A DNA stretch of 64,000 nucleotides from Casuarina equisetifolia (taxonomy: Eukaryota > Streptophyta > Magnoliopsida > Fagales > Casuarinaceae), in assembly GCA_028551475.1 (NCBI GenBank), contig CM052361.1, positions 6,827,501 through 6,891,500 of the forward strand. Direction: 5' to 3'. The position numbers and the translations under genes are program-made. Within the stretch, counting starts at the first letter, position 1. The number at the start of each line of letters is the position of its first letter. Below the pieces are notes generated by a model, which saw nothing but the letters and a program-made list of their open reading frames with translations, ran no database searches and was not told the origin of the DNA. Shown here one piece after another: positions 13,001 through 24,839 of this stretch.

Positions 13001-13556
13001 AACATCTAGTTCTTATATTGTTATATTGTCCAAAATTCACGTTTGACAGGAAACAATCCCCGACAATATACTCGAATCTGATCTTGTTAGTTGGATATCT
13101 ATTCTTAATTGACCTTAGATTATTCCTATATAACCCGTGTGATTATAATATTGAAATTTAGAAGAACTGGGTGGAGGGCGTCGTGTTCAAGACCCTTCTG
13201 AACAGTTGTTCTGAATTCAACTAGTTTGAATTCATGTTACTATGTCGAATGTGGCTGCAACGATGGTTGCTTCTGATCACTGCATCAGTCCCTTTACAAT
13301 TGTTTGCTCAACAGGGAGCTCCAACATGCAACAGTGTATGTCTAGGTGTTGTCCGCGTTATCACCTACAATTTTTCTCCAGTACCGGCAAAGAATGTTAA
13401 CTGGGAGTTTTCATGTTCTCTGAACAGATTGATGCAGCACTGGTACAAGGTGTTCAGGGCGTCCGGAATCTGGTGCTGCGTGGATTTAACGACAGTATCA
13501 AGAGATTTAATTTGGGGCAGAAATACAAGTATCACAAGGTTGACATTAACATCTGA
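10071..13556 (+). CDS. Peptidyl-tRNA hydrolase, organelle-targeted, eight coding exons
   Basis: Releases peptidyl groups from prematurely dropped peptidyl-tRNA so that the tRNA can be reused. Coding exons are 10071-10283, 10369-10453, 10558-10625, 11267-11317, 11424-11497, 12684-12742, 12845-12921 and 13428-13556. All have GT-AG borders and join in phase to 251 residues. Residues 1-46 have no bacterial counterpart, are rich in Ser/Arg/Val and resemble a plastid or mitochondrial transit peptide. The bacterial-type Pth fold follows: IVGLGNPG at 55-62, TRHN at 68-71 with catalytic His70, MNYSG at 116-120 (Asn117), YDDMSLP at 141-147 (Asp142) and GGHGHHNG at 157-164 (Asn163). The expected catalytic and tRNA-binding residues are all present. 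The ATG at 10071 is the first in frame after the acceptor. Intron 5 is long (1.2 kb) and carries a CT microsatellite at 12557-12573. Confidence 0.93.
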
Positions 13557-13820
13557 AGGAGATTGAAGAAGAAGATCCAAAGCCATCTATGAGATTTAAT
13601 CATTGCAATGCTTGTTCTGTCGGGATCTTATCTTTGACTTGCTCCTCTATTCATGAAAAGATATACTTTTGTATTCATTCATTGGACACTCGTAATCTAC
13701 CATTCAGGTTCTAGTGCATTTATATTCATATTCTTTTCTGGGCGTTTTCTATTTGACTTGAATAAGCCAGCTTTTTTGTAAAGGCACTGGAACCCTATGT
13801 TTTTGTAGTATTTAGTCACA

Positions 13821-14096
13821 ATGGGGGCTAATTTGCTTCCATATAGAAGACCTTTAGATGGCCGACCTGTTGGTAACTTTTTGTGGAAGGAGGCCATGGA
13901 CAAGAAGATTCCATCCCCACAAGACCCTAAAAAGCTAGAGGGATCATGGAAATCCATCATGGGAGTCAACCTAAATCAGACGGTGGTGAAGGAATCCAAG
14001 GTGATTTGGACCTCTTTTGGTTTGAAAATGGACCCACCAAATTGGAACGTTGAGTCCTATCAAAAAGGGGCAGAATGGGTGAAAACGGGGCACTGA
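13821..14096 (+). CDS. Short ORF of unknown function between two genes (doubtful)
   Basis: An ATG-started frame of 91 residues follows the hydrolase stop by 264 bases and ends 107 bases before the next gene's likely ATG. It is rich in Lys, Trp, Pro and Asn and contains a W-K-x-I-M-G segment, with no domain I can name. It could be part of a 3'UTR, a leader exon of the next gene or chance. The only support is length and an ATG, so treat it as hypothetical. Confidence 0.15.
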   Translation: MGANLLPYRRPLDGRPVGNFLWKEAMDKKIPSPQDPKKLEGSWKSIMGVNLNQTVVKESKVIWTSFGLKMDPPNWNVESYQKGAEWVKTGH

Positions 14097-14203
14097 CTCT
14101 CTCTCTCTCTTGTTGGGTCTATTAGACCGTTGCGAAATCAAATTTTTAATTGCGGAAATTACATATATCCCGAGGAGGAACTGCAAAAGCTATTCATCGA
14201 TCG

Positions 14204-14935
14204 ATGCTCTGTCCCGAAAAGGATACAGAGCAAAGCAACATAGCAAAGCCTCAGAATCCTTCTAAAATGGCGGAGACGAACGGCCCTCTGCAACAAACCC
14301 AGCAGCCAAATCCTGCTTTGCAATCTCTCTTCTACGCCCTTGATCCTATATCTCTGATCCTTTCTCAGAATTCAAATCCCAGTAAACCCGTTCCTCTCAG
14401 ACTCACCACGGAGAGCTTTGTCATGGAGAGAGGCCCCAGATATGGAGCGTATGCTGAGCTGCGAGAATCGACGCTGAGAAGGAAGCAAATGAGGTCTCAA
14501 GAACCGGAAGAATGTGAACCAAAAATGACTCCTCCAAAGAAACAGGTCAAATTTCAGGGGAATTTGGTGTCGAGGCCGAGAGCGTCCTCTGTTCTTGCGC
14601 AGTCGGTGCCAGATTTCTCGGCGGCGCTGCGGAAAGAGAACCGGAAGCCAGTGTCAACGCTTCCTTCGTTGCTTGAAATGACACCGCCATCGAAGAACTG
14701 GTCAAAAGCTAATGGTGGTCTGTCGAATTCTAGAGGGAGCAAGTCGGCAAATGCAGGGGAAAAGAGGAGTGGTGGTGGTGTTCGAGGTGGATTGATGGCA
14801 AGAAAGAGCTATGCCAGCCTTGAGGAATTGAAGGGGCTCTCTTCCGCTGCAGCAAATGCGATTAAGGGTGAAAACAGGGGAGGGAAGAGTACCAGAGGAG
14901 TGGGGAAGACAGTCTTGGGTTCCAGACAGTTTTGA
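14204..14935 (+). CDS. Basic, low-complexity plant protein of unknown function
   Basis: An uninterrupted frame of 243 residues from ATG 14204, or 222 from the better-placed ATG at 14267 (AAAATGG context). I recall similar unnamed plant proteins but cannot name the family. The visible conserved-looking segments are a hydrophobic-acidic N-terminal block (SLFYALDPISLILSQN), a central block PLRLTTESFVMERGPRY with YAELRES, and a C-terminal stretch KSYASLEELKGLSSAAANAI. The middle is Lys/Pro/Ser-rich with many basic residues. There is no signal peptide or membrane segment, so a soluble, perhaps nuclear, protein is plausible. The gene appears intronless and lies tail-to-tail with the TRM gene. Confidence 0.65.
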   Translation: MLCPEKDTEQSNIAKPQNPSKMAETNGPLQQTQQPNPALQSLFYALDPISLILSQNSNPSKPVPLRLTTESFVMERGPRYGAYAELRESTLRRKQMRSQEPEECEPKMTPPKKQVKFQGNLVSRPRASSVLAQSVPDFSAALRKENRKPVSTLPSLLEMTPPSKNWSKANGGLSNSRGSKSANAGEKRSGGGVRGGLMARKSYASLEELKGLSSAAANAIKGENRGGKSTRGVGKTVLGSRQF

Positions 14936-15699
14936 GCGTCACGGTGGAGGTGGGGTTGCTGATTTGATATCGAATTCGTTAATGGCGTACGTTCTTTGAT
15001 TGAAATTGGATTTTTCACGAGCTTTTCTAGTAACTGCTGTATTGCAGGCTTTGTTTTCTAATTCTTTTTCCTCTATTGCTTCTCTGTACGTAGAGAGATA
15101 TGATTGTAATATACTGGAGTTTCTTCAATGGATTTCTAGTCCTTCATCATGGGATTTGAGATTTGGGTACTTGCTCGGTTATACTCATAAGTTTCTAAGG
15201 ATTTTGATCCTACCAAGTTTTCCCTTCTGATCTACACGTCCTGCAATTCTAGGTCTAGTCTTTGATCATTCAAAACGATGGCAATAGTCAGGAAAGAGAT
15301 CCTAAACTTGATGCTGCGTAGAAACTGCACTGAAAAATGAAAACAAGAAGAAAAAAGCAGCTATTTAGGCTAGGAAAACTCTTTTAATTACGGTCTTGAG
15401 GATGGACATATCCTTTCTTTTCTAAGCTTACCTGACGACCTTATTTTCAATATAAGGTTGAATGAAAGAACAATAAAACCTCAGTTGGCTATCATTCACA
15501 AAAAGAACCACTAAAAGCTGTTGGGCTGTTTCAAGTTAGGTTACATCCAAGAAGGCATGACCTTAATATCAATACACTCACAACGTACTTCATCAATCAA
15601 TTTGTACAAAATCAGTCGTCTTCCTCCTGTTAACGGGCAAGTTCTGGTAAGTCACATTACCGACAAAAAGAACTCAAAAACAGCAGGCTTATTTGAAAT
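14936..15699. other. Convergent 3' flanks of two genes
   Basis: This holds the 3'UTRs and terminator regions of the upstream plus-strand gene and the downstream minus-strand TRM gene. No additional gene is evident. The small open frames on both strands here have no known motif. Confidence 0.5.
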
Positions 15700-18600
15700 T
15701 CACATGGAACCAGAGCTGCATTCCATAAGGTCCAATACAATTTCCTCGACTAGAGTCTCAACTATGTCTTCATCAATATCAGTGCCAGTTTCAAATGCTT
15801 CAATATCAAAGTCTGTCCATTTTCCCAAGGAATGACTCATCTCCCAATCTATTCTCTCATCCGGGGCCATCACAGCCAGATCTCTCCACCTTCTAACCTC
15901 CTCTGCAACATCAGGAATCAACCTCTTTGCATTCATGCATAGTGGCAATCTTGACCATGACCTGAATCCTGAGTTACAGTAACGAACATACTTCGAGTCT
16001 AAACATTCGATGACAATGTCAAACAGAAATCTTCTAAGTTGATTTCCCTCTTTGGTGTCCTCCAAACCAACCAAGTTATCCGAATTTGTCCACGCAGAAC
16101 AAGCAAAAGACTCCAGTTCGTCAAGGAGACTGGAAGTAATAAGAAAACCCTTCGTTCCATGTAAATAATGTGATGCTGCAGTCCCAAACAACAGTTCAGC
16201 ATTCAAGACCACTTCCCTTGCATGGTCGAGCTTATTTCCAGTCAATCTGGCACCAGTAACACCAGTAATGTCTAATGTTTTAGACACTTTTCCAACAAAA
16301 TCAGTCAACACATCGGCAACTGTTTTCCCTTTATTTAATGACGTTGCAGAATCCAAAAGATCAGCATCAGGTCTTAATGGTTGTAACTGATCGTAGGAGT
16401 AATCCATGGACTCGTGGCACAACCTATGTCCTGGCACTGAAAGCAAGGATTGGGGACAGAAAGAAAAACATTAAAACAGACATAAATTTGCAATTGTTTT
16501 CATTAGAATGGAAAAAGAAAGTTTTAAACAGTTGTTTCAGAAATTGGTACACTTGAAGCAGATTTTCAGAAACTAGTATGCATAGCAATCTGTAGAACCA
16601 ACTCAAGCTTTTTACCTGGGCTTTCATCCAGACTACTGGAAGAGAATGAAGCTTCAAGAACAGATCCAGGGCTAAGATGATGACCTTCACGGGCACTTCC
16701 GATTAACCTTTCCATCTCAGTTTTGGTCTGACAACAGTAAGACAAGAAGCTACATTTGTTAGGAATTAATGAATACTGATACACAACTCACTTAACAATA
16801 GGACAAATTTCAAGATCACAAAAGATTCAACAGTAGTCATATTTGAATACCAGTTGCTAAAGAATCATAAACGAGATATATACGTCTCCCCCACCACAAA
16901 GATGCTGCAGTACCAGTCAAAATATTAACTATACAAGTATTCTTTTAAAAATTATCACCTACAAAAAAAAAATGATATAATTTTCTAATTGGCTAAATGA
17001 ATCTTCTATCCCAGATGCAATCTTACAAGATATTTCAGAAGGATTTTCAAGCAAGAAAGTTTTTTTTTTATAGGCATACAAGCAACGAAGTGTTCTTATA
17101 ATATCTCCACATGGATTGACCTTAATAGTCGAACATGTAGCAATACTACTAGCAGAGTAACATTTAATTTTTTCTTTGCTTGGCATGTGGATAGAATAAC
17201 CAAAACTGAAGAGGCTAGAGAGAAGAAGAATAAAAAGAAGAGATAACTTACCGTTGAAGCTATTTCCTTGTTGAACATATTACCATTCTGAGAGAAATGC
17301 TGCTCTGCAGTTAGGGCAGATATTAACTCTTGGAGAATAATAGCAGTGGATCTCTTGGCTGGAGCACCCGTTGTGAACTCATCATCTTCTTGACAAGTCA
17401 ATTCTCTCAATTTTTGTTCCAGAATGGCCCCTAGCGCATCTCTTCTCAATGGTAAAGGCCTTTGAGAAGACATCTTTCCATCTCCAGCTCCCCTTCTTCC
17501 CTCCATCTCAGTGGGATTTCTAGTCTTCTGCCTTATAGGGGAATTAAAGGTGAAAGAAATCACATCGGTTTCCTTCTTTCCATCAGCTCTTCTTCCATCT
17601 CCTCGATTGGCTAATCTGCTTTTCACAGAATTACCATTCATGGAGTAAGTATTAAGCTGCGTACTTTTTCCAGTCGAAGCATCGGACAGAATATTTCTTT
17701 GCTTTGTAAAAGTCAAACTCTCCGAACCTATTCTTTCAGCTTGCGCACTTGCATTTATCGTCCTCCTTTTTCTAACCGAAGTCCTTAAATGTGGTAAGGA
17801 ATCATCTCGTCCATTACAAGCCTTCCTCTCCAGGTCAAACTTGGAACGGTCTGCCTTGGTAGGCGACCTCTGCCTAGTTCGACCACTTACATTTCGATTC
17901 AAAGCAACAAAGTCTTTGTTCCCATTGGCAGCATTTCCAGCTGATGAGATTCTTTGGCTCTGCGGATTACTTTGTTTAGACCTAGGTGGGATTCTATCCC
18001 TGCCTAACAAAGTATGATCCTGAGTTTGCGTCCTGTGCTTGGAAGAAATGTGAGAAGATTCATCCTTTTGAGGCTTACGCGTTTGGCTCAACAAATGCGA
18101 TTGTCCTTGACCTTCTGTAATTGATTCATTACGGGTTCGCGTGTTGTCCTTTTCTTTAGCAACAAAAGAAACATCCTGATCCTTACTTGTCTGGCAAACC
18201 GCCTCTCTGTCTTGCTCATGTGAGGATGCTGGTGGCCTTGATTTACTCCATCCTAAATCCTGGGAAGAGGCATTGACAAAATTCGATGCTAAGAAAGCAG
18301 GTGGTTGTTCCTCAGCATTTTTCCTGAAGCCCACCACATTGCCACAATTTTTACAAGAAGCCTGCCCCATCAAAGGCTCTGCTAGACTCACATTATAAAT
18401 GCATTCTTTCCGCATATCCGATGATATGCACCGGGTTTCCCCTTTCGTGATCTCATCCTTGGGTGGATAATGCCTAGAACTTGGATGAGTAAGAGTACAT
18501 TTAGCTCTGCTTGTAGCTTGGAACCCTGGTTCCAAAATCCGAGTGGCAGCACCAATTAATCGGGAGCTGCAAGTCACATTCTTCAGGGAGGAAATCCTTG

Positions 18601-19467
18601 GACTCTTCACAGGAGAAACAAACTTCGAGTGATGATGATGGTACTTTCTAGACCGTGACAAAACACTCTTAATCTGCAGTGCTTCAGCTCCAAACCTACT
18701 CACTGCCCGTCTTTCGGACGGACCTGTCTTTTGCAGCTTCTGGGGCCTCGATTCTTGCTTTGTACTCCCTTTCTCCAAATGCACCTCCTCCTTATCATAC
18801 CCAATATGAGTACCCACAAACTTCTCATTCCCATTATCAAAGTTGCCTGAGGATGAAGGTTTCTTAGACTTATCTCGAAGCGCGGATGGCATGGACTCGA
18901 GACCCATCAGCCTAGCAACCAAACCCGGGGCCCGCATTTCGTGCTTCTTCTCCAAATCTACCCAACGATTCCCATTTTTCTTCACACTGGGAAAACCCCC
19001 ACTGTTTTCATCAGCAATCTGTGATCACGGGTAACCAGAAAACTTAATCACCAAAAATGAAAAGCAATAATAAGAAGATGAACAGCAAGAACTCAGGTTT
19101 CCAGAAAGCAAAAAGCATACCAAATGAAGCTTGGAAATGGGCATCTTCTCATCCCCTTTGAACTTCTTACAGACGTGTTTGGCACGAACTAGTACATCCA
19201 AATCACAAAAACAAAAGAGAAAGAGAAAAAAACATACTTTTACTTCTGAGCAGCGAGAGAAAGAGAGAGAAAGAAGCTGAGAAAGAGAAGCATGTAGATT
19301 TACTGACTTGGAGGGAGCAACTTCCTGGAGAAAAGCTTCTTCTTGGCGAACTTCCGGTTCCAGTCGAAAAGCTGAAAGAAAATGCCAACACAACCACCAG
19401 GCCTATGCGCTCGCTTCTCCGTAGTAATCGCCAAACACGACGAGTCCTTTCCCGTATTCTCGTTCAT
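15700..19467 (-). CDS. TRM-family protein (TON1 recruiting motif; VARLMGL and DUF4378)
   Basis: Five coding exons on the minus strand, 19467-19308, 19188-19121, 19018-17252, 16727-16616 and 16436-15700, join in phase to 947 residues. Exon 1 encodes the conserved N-terminus HRPGGCVGIFFQLFDWN (residues 21-37) and a basic KFAKKKLF run. The LMGL core of the VARLMGLE motif is at 113-116. Exon 3 (residues 77-665) is a long, mostly disordered, Ser/Arg/Lys-rich region with a short His run. Exon 5 carries the C-terminal DUF4378 domain (about 773-940, DHAREVVLNAELL to VEEIVLDLM). Known TRM proteins bind microtubules and recruit TON1/PP2A (TTP) complexes that orient cortical microtubules and shape organs; the same role is inferred here. 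All borders are GT-AG and no lesion is seen. The subgroup cannot be set by eye. Confidence 0.9.
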
Positions 19468-20110
19468 TTCTGCGACAACTAACAAACCCTGAAGAACACT
19501 CACCTGAAACCCTGTCACCCTCTCATAAACACACAAAGTTCCCCAGATTTCTCAATCCCACCTCTGCATTGCCGGGAAAGATAAAATATTTACATCAAGC
19601 CCTTATCCATAGCCGTTCCGCACCAACGGACCGCGTTCACTTTCCAAATAAGACTCCCAATACCTGAGCCTTATCGCGCGATAGACAAATCCAGAAATAG
19701 GAAATCCGCAACAACAATGCCGAACATATACGTAAGGCTGGAGCCTTAAAGTAAGAGTTGGTAGCCACCAAAACGACGACGAGCACGAGAGAGAACGAAA
19801 ATGGAAGTATATACGCTCTGTTGAAATCTGTTCCTACATCTCTGCACTCAAGAACCACCCGAGCAAGGCGCGACGGGCCACCATAGCCGAGAGAGCGAGG
19901 GAAGTGCGTAGGAGAGAGGGCATCCCACGCGCAGGGGACCAGCGGTCAAACGCAAGCAGCGAGACAATAATACAAAGCTAGCTAACGCACACACAAAATA
20001 AGACGGTCCCTGTATTTTAATCGACGAGCGATCGGGACAGGAGCGGAGGGAACACAAATCCGAGCTCTCGTTCTCGGTCTTGTCGCTTTGCCGTGGAGTC
20101 TACGACTTGT
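19468..20110 (-). promoter_or_regulatory. Upstream and leader region of the TRM gene
   Basis: This GC-richer stretch lies directly upstream of the TRM ATG. A strong donor-like CAG|GTGAGT sits near 19502 on the minus strand, but no acceptor at a workable distance was found before the ATG, so a leader intron is not claimed. C- and purine-rich tracts near 20020-20130 fit a promoter/5'UTR. Confidence 0.35.
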
Positions 20111-23100
20111 CTGCTGTATCCCTCCCTCCCTATTCGTAGACTTTTCAAGCTACGAGGCACACTCGCGGTTTGCAAATACGTGATTCCACTTGCCACATCT
20201 GCTCTGGCTTCATAAGGTCAAATCCAAACATAGCAGGAAGCTAAGACAAGGATGTTGTTTATATAAGGTTCAAAATCACCGAAACCGACCAAACCTTCTC
20301 CTCCTTATAAATGCCAGACCATTCAACTTAGCTGCCACCGACAACTCGGAAGCTACCGAAATTGACGCTCTTTCCCATTAAATGGTGTGGGTGCCGTCTT
20401 AGTTTATTCAATTACACCAAATAATCCAAACAACAAGTTAACCTAGTCGACTATGAAAATTATGTTAGAAGTTGAAGGTTTTATTTTTATTTAAACTTAA
20501 CCTCTTGTCCTTCCTGAGACTTTCCTCCTGTCTTTGATTTTCATGTTTAATTAATGTTCGTCAGCAACTGACCCATCATCTTCCTCTGAAAACCGTCTTC
20601 CCAATCGGTGACAAGGCAGTGCTGTGAACGCGATTTGTCGTGGACGCTGGTGCTTGACAAACTAAAGAAGGTAACTGTTAACTAAGGGACACACGTGAGT
20701 TTAGATTGCCAGCCGGAGCTGAGAAACCGAGGCAAAGGGCTGTCGTTATTAGGGAAAAAGATGACTTTTTTTCACATGATTATTAAGGCGTGCACCTAAA
20801 GGGTGCTTTATTGGTTGGGGAAGGACATTGGAGACAAAGAATTTTGACCTACTCTCAACGATAAACCAAAACATTAATACTCTTTGGCGGCATACCGGAC
20901 CTGCTTAGCCTTTATACGTCTACGGAACAGGCGTAGGTTAATACAACCTACAAAAGATTACAAGAAAATTGTTGTCTATTCTGTGATCTTCCTTAAACTC
21001 TACTCATAAGCACGTGATCCCTAACAAGCTAAGGCCATGAAGACATTATCTGTGTCGAAGAGCAGCTTCCGGGAAACAAAGTGCTCAGTTGGCCAGTTCC
21101 TTGTAAGGTCTTTTCGACGAAGATAAGTCGTGGGTGGGGGCTACGCCAACGGCTCCCCGGGCCGGGAAAGCGTTGGCTGCTTCCATTTCAAGAAACCATG
21201 TGATGGTGACAAACAAAAAAAAATAATGCAGAAGCTATGTACAGCCATGGAGCTACAGCTTTGAGATCTGCCAGGACCATGCTCATGAATCGTAGACTAG
21301 GAAGCGAGTTCCCACCTATTTCGTACTGTGTCAGAGGGATCAGCCATGTGTTGAATGTCCGAAAACAGAGTTCCGCCTGTCTCATCTGTCACCTCCCAAA
21401 AAGTTGAAACGATGGCTTTCCCAGCTGGTAAAGGTCGCCTTTCTCGTTTCTACCATAGCTATTCTGCTAGATTCTTCTCTTCTTTTCATTTTTTGGGGGA
21501 AAACTGCTAATGACAACGATAAAGGAGGATGCTTTTCCGATTCGTGAATTCACAGAACTCTTTCTTCTAAAACAGTGCATGCTGCAGCACCGTCAGCTAC
21601 TATTTCTTTTTTCCAGGTATAACAACTAAAGTGCTTTCTTGAAGAACGTGCACCAAACTCTATGAGTAATTTAGTATACTTCTCTAGGCCTAATTAAAAA
21701 GTGTTTTTAAGTTTCTTTCCCCAATTTTCCTTCGATTCTCCCATTTTCTAATGGTCACCAAAATCTATTAAATACCATGTTACGCAGAAAACCAAGTTAT
21801 AAAAGCATTCCCAAGTCATTTAGTTAAAGAATTTCCAATATGTGATGCTTGATCGATGATTTTTAACTTCTAAGGTTTGAACTAAAGAAAAACATTTTAG
21901 TGCACCACCATTTTGTTTCCCGGAAAGGTACTTCTTGGGTTTGCCACTGCAGATGCCAACAAGAAGAGCATGCGGGCATCAAATCCACAAAGACAATAGG
22001 GTGAGACAACTTTATGACTCATGTACAAACCTTAGCGAAATTGGCATGCTATATAGTGATGGCCATGTCCTTCCAACAACCGAAAGAGCATGAAGGTAAT
22101 TATACTACTTTGTTTTTGCATCCCCACCAAGTGGAACCACCGGGTCCTCGAGTGTAGATTCCATTATCTTTAGATTTACCACCAACTTAAGAGATTTGTG
22201 GTGGCCACTTCGAACAGGGGCGAGGTTAAGCAAGATAAGGAAGAAACTGCAGTCGTTGTCACAATGGAGGTGGTTCAAAAGGGCTCAAATTAGAGCCTCT
22301 GACGCGACTAGCCCTTAAATTAGGATAGGCAAGGGCTGGATTTTGGTGAGATATAAGCCTTTTAGTCCATGGGTCGAAAAGTGAAATCATGTCCATATAA
22401 GAACAATCCAACCCAGCAGGTCTCGCAAATTTTGCTCAGGGACTTTGAAAAGCTCAAGAGAAGAAAAAATAAACACCAGACACCGCACTCCATCATGCGT
22501 GGAACTCCTCCATTATTAAGAGATAACATACCAATCAGGGGCGACTCGTAAGAACGATTAGAACAATGATAGGTAGAGACGAATAAAAACTGCATTCCTC
22601 ACCCATAAACCGAATTGGGTTTCAAGTGTGCAAGGAGGTCCTTTTGCACTGCCGAAGTAATCACCTGGGTTGAGGATTTTTTATTGGTTTGCAACGTGTG
22701 GAATGGACAAATCGTTTACTGTTCCAATAGGATATAATATCGAACAAGGACTTTGGAGATTTTACAACCATTTATTGCATAACAAGAGTGGTCTTCTTAT
22801 GTAATGGAGGAAGTAAGTGAGTTGAATTATTGGAACCATAAAAAACAAAAGTTTTGCAACACCTTTGTTGAAGGAATTAGATTGAAGGAATGAAAGATGA
22901 TTTAATATTCAAAATCTAGAAAGTACTATCATTGTTGTCAAGATTAGAAAGAATACAAAGTGTAAAATTTTATTAGTTAGGAGGTAAGGCTTATAAGTTG
23001 AAATAAATATTTATTGAAACTTTGAAGTTTATTAGATAACATTTTAAACCTATGTCATGAACAATTAATTAAATTATTTTATACTATAAATTTTGAGATA

Positions 23101-24320
23101 TAAAATATATGAAAAAAGAGTGGTCTTCTTATGGTATTGGTTTAGTTTAATAGATCTTTAGCCACATACCATTAAATGGAGACAAATAAGTTTTCCGTGG
23201 TGCGCTACATTTGTGTTATTGTGCATAGATTTCTTACTATTACACACCAATTTTAATTAGTTAGGATTTAAGTGTTTATCTCTATGCTTATTTAGGAATT
23301 AGCTAAATTAGTTAGATTTTAAATCATTTAGTTAGATCTTAAGTGTAGGGTTGATGTGGGCATAGCGTAGGTAGTGATGTCATCCGATTCGTGGTTGGCA
23401 TGAAAACAGACAGCTAATGAGATCCAACTAATTTGCTTAATTGGATCCCCCTTTCCCAGGTACCCTTTGGCTTCCTAAGGATTATGGTTCCCACAAATCC
23501 AAATTTAGTCCAAAACATCCAAAATCCGTCCACATTTGATCCAAACACCGCCCACGACAGCCAAAACAGCACACCTCGTTGCAAGATCCAGTTTCCTCTG
23601 CCAAGGAACGTAACAATTGTCCTTCCTATATAAATGTCGAAGACTTTCGATTGACACTCCCTTTGCCCAAACTCAGTGTCAAGCCAAAAGCACAAGCTTT
23701 TAGGTGAACACCAAAATGTTTTCTCCAAACATATTTTGGCAGCTTTATCACGGGATTAAGTGTCACGGAAGAAAAGATTCTAAGAATGCAGAGAACAACC
23801 ACAAGCGTACATGCAAGTAGCACAGGCATGAAGTACATTCACGATGTGAGCAAACCCAGAGAAGAAATAACCAAGCGAAGTCAGGTCCTATATGCTCTTT
23901 ACACATAAGGTCTAATCCATGAAGTGTGTCGTGGCAAAATTTTGTTCTCAAGAAAACTGCAGAAAGATGCATGTGCTTCATAATTCCTGAAACGATTCTC
24001 TTACTTTTGTTTTCACTTAGAAATTCCACCAACTATTCCCACTAATATTACAAGTGGCCAAGTTGGGTGCTGTCAAAGTTTAGAAACCAAATGCAAGAAG
24101 AAAATGTGAAAGTCAGTCTTCTCTCGGCAATCCAAGCAGGTTTGTATAACAACGAGCTCCGGAAGCTTGCAGCTTACATTGAAAGAGAGAGAATCTTATA
24201 TCGCTTCCTTTTGCTTTCATATTTTCCACTTAAAAGAGATTCAACCCAATCAAGGCGATTGCTAGCTGAACATTAAGAACTGAGACCGATTCCAAGACCA
24301 CTACCCGTCTTCATCTCAGG
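20111..24320. other. Intergenic spacer
   Basis: No gene recognised. It contains a GC-rich hairpin at 21145-21177 and an 18-base direct repeat (22784-22801 and 23116-23133). An AT-rich segment near 22930-23060 resembles one near 33090-33200, which suggests a dispersed repeat. Short open frames here lack motifs. Confidence 0.45.
21145..21177. repeat. GC-rich inverted repeat (hairpin)
   Basis: Perfect 7-base arms GCCAACG (21145-21151) and CGTTGGC (21171-21177) enclose a C/G-rich loop with its own partial pairing. It stands out in AT-rich surroundings. No gene or transposon end is recognised next to it. Confidence 0.5.
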
Positions 24321-24329
24321 CTTTTGATC

Positions 24330-24826
24330 ATCCATCGATGTCGGAGATCGTGTAGGCTTTATTGTGGATGTGGGACCAATGGACTGTTCTGCCCATCCCG
24401 CTTATAATAGTAACCCTTTTGGCTGCCGGCTTAGCATTAGTTGATGTATTTGACATGAACCCAGAACTGCGTTTCAAACTAAAAAACTTTTCTTGAACCA
24501 CCACTGATGTTGATATCTTTGGGGCCATCTTCCTTCAGACTGTCACTATTATTGGTTGAATGATCGTGAGTGCAAGCAGTTGGTGGAACAGAATGATTCC
24601 TTTTCTTTTTCTTTTCTTTTTTCTGGGGAAACGTCCTTTTTCTTGATTTTGGTAGGAAGACAATTTCCGTCCAAGAGAATCTCATCTGCTGAAGATGACT
24701 CGTGTTGGAAGTTCCCATAAAAGAAAAATAAAAATCAATGTGCGACTCCAATATCCTCATGAATGCGATGGGAAGAGGGAGGGTCTTGGGGTAAGATATT
24801 ACTGACATTTGGGGAAGACAGTTCAA
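24330..24826 (-). pseudogene. Broken relative of the Ser-rich gene at 26192-26956
   Basis: The minus strand carries pieces of the same family in different frames. HIDFYFS is followed, after a frame change, by ESSSADEILLDGNCLPTKIKKK. This aligns with EESSTAEELFSDGKILPTQIKKK of the intact gene. Farther on, KFFSLKRSS matches the intact gene's KSFWRFKRSS in yet another frame. In-frame stops separate the pieces, so at least two frameshifts are needed. It lies about 1.4 kb beyond the intact gene's 3' end, in the same orientation. It may be an old tandem copy, or a member of a sister subfamily, because the segment before SADE looks closer to NFQHESSSADE-type proteins. A cryptic spliced gene is less likely. 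Confidence 0.55.
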
Positions 24827-24839
24827 CGGGACCGGTCAA

